NCBI GenBank assembly: GCA_017481065.1
Contig: JAFUPT010000054.1
Location: 1 to 45,182, forward strand
Origin: Clostridia bacterium
Lineage (GTDB): Bacteria > Bacillota_A > Clostridia > Christensenellales > Aristaeellaceae
Direction: 5' to 3'
DNA length: 45,182 bases
The translations under genes were made by a program, and so were the position numbers. The notes below the pieces were generated by a model, which saw only the letters and a list, made by a program, of their open reading frames with translations, was not told where the DNA came from and made no database searches. Below are positions 41,178-45,182 of this stretch, piece by piece; position 1 is the first letter of the stretch, and every line of letters begins with the position of its first letter.

Positions 41178-41225
41178 AACAAGGAGGCTGAATCCGGATT
41201 AAAACCCGGATTCAGCCTCCTTGTT
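41178..41225. terminator. Long 20-bp perfect hairpin without T-tract
   Basis: AACAAGGAGGCTGAATCCGG and CCGGATTCAGCCTCCTTGTT with an 8-nt loop, directly after the SOD stop and between convergent genes. It is probably a bidirectional terminator, though no run of T follows on either strand. Confidence 0.6.
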
Positions 41226-41254
41226 GATCCTTCATGCGCTCCCCGCAATTCCGC

Positions 41255-42076
41255 CTATCCTTCCCCGTCTTGCTTTGCAGCGGACAGGTATTGCTTTTCA
41301 AACGCGGCGATTGCCCGCCTGCTGATCCTTCGAAAGGGCGTAAGCATATCAAACGCATGGAAGCCCGTAGGGTACACATCCACATGCGCCGGCACGCCGG
41401 CCCTTTTCAGGTTTTCCACATAGGCGATGGTTTCGCAAAAGAAGGGCTCCTTATCCCCCACAAAGGTATAGCAGGGCGGAAGATTGCTGTAATCCACCTG
41501 CCTCGCCGGAGCGGCATAGGGAGGTGGTTCGCCTTCTATGCCGGACAGGTATTTCTTCCATGCGAAATGATTCAGGAAGGTATTCCATGGAAAGCGGTAA
41601 TTCTTCCGGGAAGAATCGGTATCCCTGTCATCCAGCATGGGATACAGCGGCAGCTGGCAGGCAATATGGATATCGCTGTTGTCGCGCGCATACATGCACA
41701 GCGCTGCGGCGAGCCCTCCGCCGGCGCTCTCCCCGCCAACCATCAGCAGCCCGGGATTCACGCCCAATTCCCCGGCATGCCCATGCAGATACTGAAGCGC
41801 CGCATAGCAATCCTCCAGCGCGGCTGGATACGGCGCCCTTCCGGCCAAGCGGTATTCCGGCGTAACCACAACAGCCCCATATTTCTTTACCAGGGCGATG
41901 GCCCGGGACATATAGATCATCCCCGCCATGCCGGTCACATATCCGCCGCCATGTATCCAGAGGATGCCCGGCGCTTTTTCCCCGCGCCTCGCGCCAGCTG
42001 CAGGCCTGAGCACCAGCAGGCGCATCCGCCCACCGGCAGAGGGGATCTCCAGCTTCTGAACCCTATACTTCTTCAT
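41255..42076 (-). CDS. Alpha/beta hydrolase, HSL-family esterase
   Basis: A 273-residue serine hydrolase. The oxyanion motif HGGG is in WIHGGGYVTG near residue 43, and the nucleophile lies in GGESAGGGLAAAL near residue 113. The catalytic His is in HAFDM near 243, and the Asp is likely in the VYPTG region or just before. The family hydrolyses short-chain esters. GGGAGGG lies 4 nt upstream of the ATG. It is convergent with the SOD-like gene and alone on its strand. Substrate unknown. Confidence 0.9.
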   Translation of the reverse strand: MKKYRVQKLEIPSAGGRMRLLVLRPAAGARRGEKAPGILWIHGGGYVTGMAGMIYMSRAIALVKKYGAVVVTPEYRLAGRAPYPAALEDCYAALQYLHGHAGELGVNPGLLMVGGESAGGGLAAALCMYARDNSDIHIACQLPLYPMLDDRDTDSSRKNYRFPWNTFLNHFAWKKYLSGIEGEPPPYAAPARQVDYSNLPPCYTFVGDKEPFFCETIAYVENLKRAGVPAHVDVYPTGFHAFDMLTPFRRISRRAIAAFEKQYLSAAKQDGEG

Positions 42077-42198
42077 GCGCCCTCCCCCGCTTCTTCTTCA
42101 GGCTTATTATATTTCCTATCGTTTGCAATGTCAATCCATGCGCTTCGGAGGCCCCGCGCAAGGAAGGGGAATCCCGCCATATTGTTTTCCGGCAATTC

Positions 42199-42227
42199 TT
42201 GCAGTGCGGGCGCGTTCGTGGTAGAAT
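42199..42227 (+). promoter_or_regulatory. Promoter of the PucR gene
   Basis: TTGCAG (42199-42204), a 17-nt spacer, TGG-TAGAAT (42222-42227, extended -10). A TTTGTC-CAAAA-GACCAA near-palindrome (42241-42257) lies just after the predicted transcription start. Confidence 0.6.
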
Positions 42228-42270
42228 AACAGTGTTCATATTTGTCCAAAAGACCAAGGAGTTGATATGG

Positions 42271-43866
42271 ATGAGCATCACCGTGGCGGATGTTATGCAG
42301 CTGCCCTCCATGCGCGGCGCAAGGGTACTCGGCGGGGAAAAGGGTTTATCGAGGATTGTTTCCTCCATTTCAGTGCTGGAGTATGCACAGATCAACACGA
42401 TGCAGACTGAGCTGTTTGAAAGCATTGAATTCCTCGGCAACGAGCTGGCCATCACCGGCTTCATGAACAACCCAGATGATCCGGACCTGCAATGCGCAAA
42501 CCTGCGCCGCATGGCGGATATCGGCGAGGTGGGCGTGATCCTGTTCTATGTGGGCGTTGTGATGAAGAGGGTAGATAAGAAACTGATCGAGGTGGCGGAT
42601 GAACTGGATTTCCCCCTGATCTGCATGCCGGAAAACCAGATGAACCAGCGCTACAGCGAGGTCATCTGCGAGGTAATGGAGCTGATTCACCGGGACCAGA
42701 TGAGCAGCACCAGCCTCGTGAGCGAATTGCTGGAGCAGGCCGCCGGGCTTCCCGTGCACCAGAGAACCGTGAACAGCATGCTGCGTATGCTTGCCGACCG
42801 CCTGCGCGCATCGGTGGTGCTGATGGATTCCTCGCGCCGGGTACTGAACGAGGCGGCTTGGCCGCGCTCCTTTGACAACGCCATGAAGGCAGAGCTGACC
42901 GCAGCAGAATTTCCCGCGCCGGCCAACTGGAAATACTATGCTGCGCTGGATATACATATCTACCGGGATGGCGTTCAGACCCAGGACGGCCATTCCATGG
43001 ATCTGCTGATCTTCCGGGAGGGCGATATTCCCGATGTGGTGATCACCCGGCAGGCGGTGGAGGTTGTGCAGCTGGCGGTGAGCATGTGGTCGGAAAAGCA
43101 CGACCGAATCGTGATCGGCGAGCTGGTGCGGGCAATTTTGCAGGATGAGCCCATGAAGATGCGCCGGCTGGCGGATATTTTCAATGTGGATGTGGCGTCC
43201 ATCAATTCCATGTGGCTGCTGAGCGGCGAAACGCAGGCGGATAGAGAGCGGCTTCCCGAGCTTATGGAAGCGGTGCGCAGGGATACTGAGGCCTATTCCG
43301 CCGCAGCGATCGCCGATATATATGATGAAACGCTGGTGCTCTTCATGATCGGACCCGGCAGCATGCAGGATGTGCGTTCGCTTACAGAGGCCATCGGAAG
43401 CGAGCTCCAGGAGCGCGGCATACGCGCAAGCCTCACCCGATGCCATGCGCTGAACACCACCACCCGGGTGCGCGAGGCATTTCTGAGCCACGAGGCCGGC
43501 TTGCCCGCCGCGACGAAGATTTTTCCCGGCCGCTGGGCATACACGCTGGAGCAGGTGGTCTTTGCCCAGCAGTGCCAGGAGCTGGTCGGCCGCGGCGAAA
43601 GGGCCGTGGATGAGGCGCTCCGCTGCCTGGCTTCCCTGCAGCCGGACGGCGATGAAACCAACCTGCTGGGTACGCTGGAATGCTACCTGCTGGATACGGA
43701 AATGAGCGTGACCCAGGCGGCCGGAAAGATGTTTCTGCACAAGAATACCATCAAATACCGCCTCGGGCGCATCGCCGACCAGCTGGGCTTTGTGCCGGGC
43801 AGCTTTCCTGAAACCATGCCCCTCTTCACTGCCTGCGCCCTGAACCGCCTGCTCCGGCAGGAATAG
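42271..43866 (+). CDS. PucR-family transcriptional regulator
   Basis: A 531-residue regulator of purine or related catabolism. The N-terminal PucR ligand domain (residues 1-130; starts MSITVADVMQLPSMRGARVLGG) is followed by a long middle region and a C-terminal HTH_30 domain (about 470-525: LECYLLDTEMSVTQAAGKMFLHKNTIKYRLGRIADQLG). AAGGAG lies 9 nt upstream of the ATG. The adjacent permease for nucleobases fits a role in nucleobase uptake. A motif in its leader recurs in its terminator (see findings). Confidence 0.92.
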   Translation: MSITVADVMQLPSMRGARVLGGEKGLSRIVSSISVLEYAQINTMQTELFESIEFLGNELAITGFMNNPDDPDLQCANLRRMADIGEVGVILFYVGVVMKRVDKKLIEVADELDFPLICMPENQMNQRYSEVICEVMELIHRDQMSSTSLVSELLEQAAGLPVHQRTVNSMLRMLADRLRASVVLMDSSRRVLNEAAWPRSFDNAMKAELTAAEFPAPANWKYYAALDIHIYRDGVQTQDGHSMDLLIFREGDIPDVVITRQAVEVVQLAVSMWSEKHDRIVIGELVRAILQDEPMKMRRLADIFNVDVASINSMWLLSGETQADRERLPELMEAVRRDTEAYSAAAIADIYDETLVLFMIGPGSMQDVRSLTEAIGSELQERGIRASLTRCHALNTTTRVREAFLSHEAGLPAATKIFPGRWAYTLEQVVFAQQCQELVGRGERAVDEALRCLASLQPDGDETNLLGTLECYLLDTEMSVTQAAGKMFLHKNTIKYRLGRIADQLGFVPGSFPETMPLFTACALNRLLRQE

Positions 43867-43877
43867 GCGCGGCAGGA

Positions 43878-43921
43878 GCGGGCTTATTTGTCCAAACAGA
43901 CAAATAAGCCCGCCTTTTTTT
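43878..43921 (+). terminator. Terminator of the PucR gene
   Basis: GCGGGCTTATTTGTC / GACAAATAAGCCCGC (15 bp) with loop CAAACA, then CTTTTTTT. The loop-proximal stem contains TTTGTC-N6-GACAAA. Confidence 0.92.
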
Positions 43922-43958
43922 CTGCCTTGCAGATAAATACTTCCCCGGCAGGATTCGA

Positions 43959-43964
43959 TATAAT
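43959..43964 (+). promoter_or_regulatory. -10 box of the permease gene
   Basis: TATAAT with no matching -35, which would suit an activator-dependent promoter; the start codon is 50 nt downstream. Confidence 0.45.
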
Positions 43965-44014
43965 TTCTATATTCCATATCCGCATTCAGCGGAATTTACG
44001 AGGGGGAAGAAAAA

Positions 44015-45182
44015 ATGAGTCAGAAAAACACGGGTTTTGAGATTCGGGCCGACCAGCGCCAGAGCTGGCAGTCCATCGCCCTGGTATGGGCGGGCGGCAT
44101 GATCTGCGTGCCCTGCCTGATGATCGGCGGCGTGCTCGTCGGCGGCGGGCTGAGCTTTGGGCAGATCATCGCATCCATCCTGCTGGGCTACGGCATGATC
44201 TGCGCCTACATGATCTTCATCGGCATGCAGGCATGCGATACCGGCCTGCCGGTTTCGGTAATGGCCTCCGGCGCGCTGGGCGAAAAGGGCGCGCGCTACA
44301 TTATTTCTACGATACTTGCCATCGCATGCGTGGGCTGGTTCGGCATCCAGAGCGCGGTATGCGGCAGCGCATTTGCCTCCATGGGTGCAAGCATGCTGGG
44401 CTATGAAAGCGCAAGCTCCGCAGCGGTTGCCATCTGCTCCATCGTATGGGGCGCAATCATGCTGGTTACCGCATGCGTGGGCTTCAAGGGCCTCAAATGG
44501 CTGAACTACATCGCCGTTCCCGCGCTGGTGATCGTATGCCTCTACGGCATCATCGCCAGCATGGTGAAGAACGATGGCGGCGCAGTGCTCGCGGCTTACA
44601 ACCCGCAGGTTTCCAGCGGCCTTGTATTCGGCATGAGCATGGTTGTGGCTTCCTTCGCCCTTGGCGGACTGATTTCCGCCGACTACTGCCGCTTTGCAAA
44701 GAGCCGCGGCGACGTTGTGAAGTCCTCCATCCTGGGTGTGATTCCCGCCGGCCTGTTCATGCTGCTCACCGGCGGCATCATGAGTATCGTTACCGGCCAG
44801 TATGATATTTCTGCGATCCTTGCAAGCCTGGGCGTGCCCTTCTTCGGCCTGCTGGCCCTGGTTCTGGCCACCTGGACCACCAACGTGACCAACGCCTATT
44901 CCGGTGGCCTGGCCCTTTCCAACCTGCTGGGCTTTGACGAGAGCAAATTTAAGCTCACCACCGCGATCGCAGGCGCCGCCGGTACCCTGCTGGCTGCCTT
45001 CGGCGTGCTGGGCAAGTTTGAAGCCTTCCTGAATCTGATGAGCGCACTGCTGCCGCCGCTGGCAGGCGTGATCATCGCCAACTACTGGATCATCGGCAAG
45101 GGCAAGAAGGAGCTGTTCAAAATTCAGGGCGGCGTCTATGCGCCCGGCCTGATTTCCTACCTGGTCGGCGCATTCGTGGCCT
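44015..45182 (+). CDS. NCS1-family nucleobase permease (CodB-like), 3' end missing
   Basis: At least 389 residues, open to the window edge. It has about 11 hydrophobic helices, with TTNVTNAYSGGLALSNLLG near residue 289 and the conserved helix-start QSWQSIALVWAGGM at 16-29, both like cytosine permease CodB. The family is sodium- or proton-driven importers of cytosine, uracil, purines or hydantoins. The ribosome binding site GAGGGGGAAG is 7 nt upstream. It follows PucR and is likely under its control. A deaminase or hydantoinase gene may follow outside the window. Confidence 0.9.
   Translation, partial: MSQKNTGFEIRADQRQSWQSIALVWAGGMICVPCLMIGGVLVGGGLSFGQIIASILLGYGMICAYMIFIGMQACDTGLPVSVMASGALGEKGARYIISTILAIACVGWFGIQSAVCGSAFASMGASMLGYESASSAAVAICSIVWGAIMLVTACVGFKGLKWLNYIAVPALVIVCLYGIIASMVKNDGGAVLAAYNPQVSSGLVFGMSMVVASFALGGLISADYCRFAKSRGDVVKSSILGVIPAGLFMLLTGGIMSIVTGQYDISAILASLGVPFFGLLALVLATWTTNVTNAYSGGLALSNLLGFDESKFKLTTAIAGAAGTLLAAFGVLGKFEAFLNLMSALLPPLAGVIIANYWIIGKGKKELFKIQGGVYAPGLISYLVGAFVA

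Overview
The window is GC-rich, densely coded chromosomal DNA, most likely from an anaerobic, gut-type member of the Clostridia (Bacillota), perhaps an uncultured Christensenellales- or Oscillospirales-like lineage. The Gram-positive assignment rests on strong AGGAGG-type ribosome binding sites, sigma-A promoters with 17-nt spacers, LCP, XpaC, PucR, CYTH and SipW-type families, a lipoprotein with peptidoglycan-binding repeats, and intergenic palindromes typical of gut Clostridia. The taxon itself is an inference. I see no phage, integrase, IS transposase, CRISPR array or rRNA.

Layout. 1-4.2 kb: a SipW-type exported beta-helix protein, two small hypothetical genes, trmB and an NlpC/P60 hydrolase. 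4.3-6.8 kb: a two-component system whose response regulator ends at an amber codon where I expect glutamine. 7-11.5 kb: a DEAD-box RNA helicase, the yajC/tgt pair and a small sortase-like surface protein. 11.7-19.3 kb: a polytopic GT-C-like membrane protein, a lipoprotein with six peptidoglycan-binding repeats, an XpaC-like protein and a nuclease-XPD helicase fusion. 19.4-23.2 kb: a mannose-6-phosphate isomerase/iron-alcohol-dehydrogenase operon, an acetyltransferase remnant and a short enolase. 23.4-30 kb: an LCP ligase and two divergent secreted proteins, one a 1281-residue peptidoglycan-binding/Fn3 protein with a 42-bp tandem repeat. 30.2-34.2 kb: surE-CYTH-larE-larB-larC, every junction overlapping or 1 nt apart, for the nickel-pincer cofactor; no larA is present. 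34.4-38.2 kb: a heterodimeric ABC exporter and tRNA-Ser(GGA). 38.4-40.1 kb: a CruF-like membrane protein divergent from a TetR regulator. 40.4-42.1 kb: a small hypothetical gene, a cytosolic Cu/Zn-SOD-like protein and an esterase. 42.2-45.2 kb: a PucR regulator and an NCS1 nucleobase permease cut by the window end.

The strongest theme is the cell envelope: NlpC/P60, two multi-repeat peptidoglycan-binding proteins that share a repeat signature, LCP, the GT-C-like protein, a sortase-like substrate and a TasA-like beta-helix protein. The most coherent metabolic unit is the nickel-pincer operon with its attached nucleotidase and triphosphate-tunnel enzyme.

The non-coding DNA is unusually structured. 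Most 3' intergenic gaps carry a terminator whose stem varies while its flanks belong to one repeat family. Two divergent gaps have interlocking promoters with palindromes, the large surface-protein gene has a foldable leader, and the LCP gene has a hairpin between its only good Shine-Dalgarno sequence and its start. I found no complete, obviously new multi-gene system. The best leads are the amber-terminated regulator, the terminator-repeat family, the Lar operon partners, and the CruF/TetR pair.
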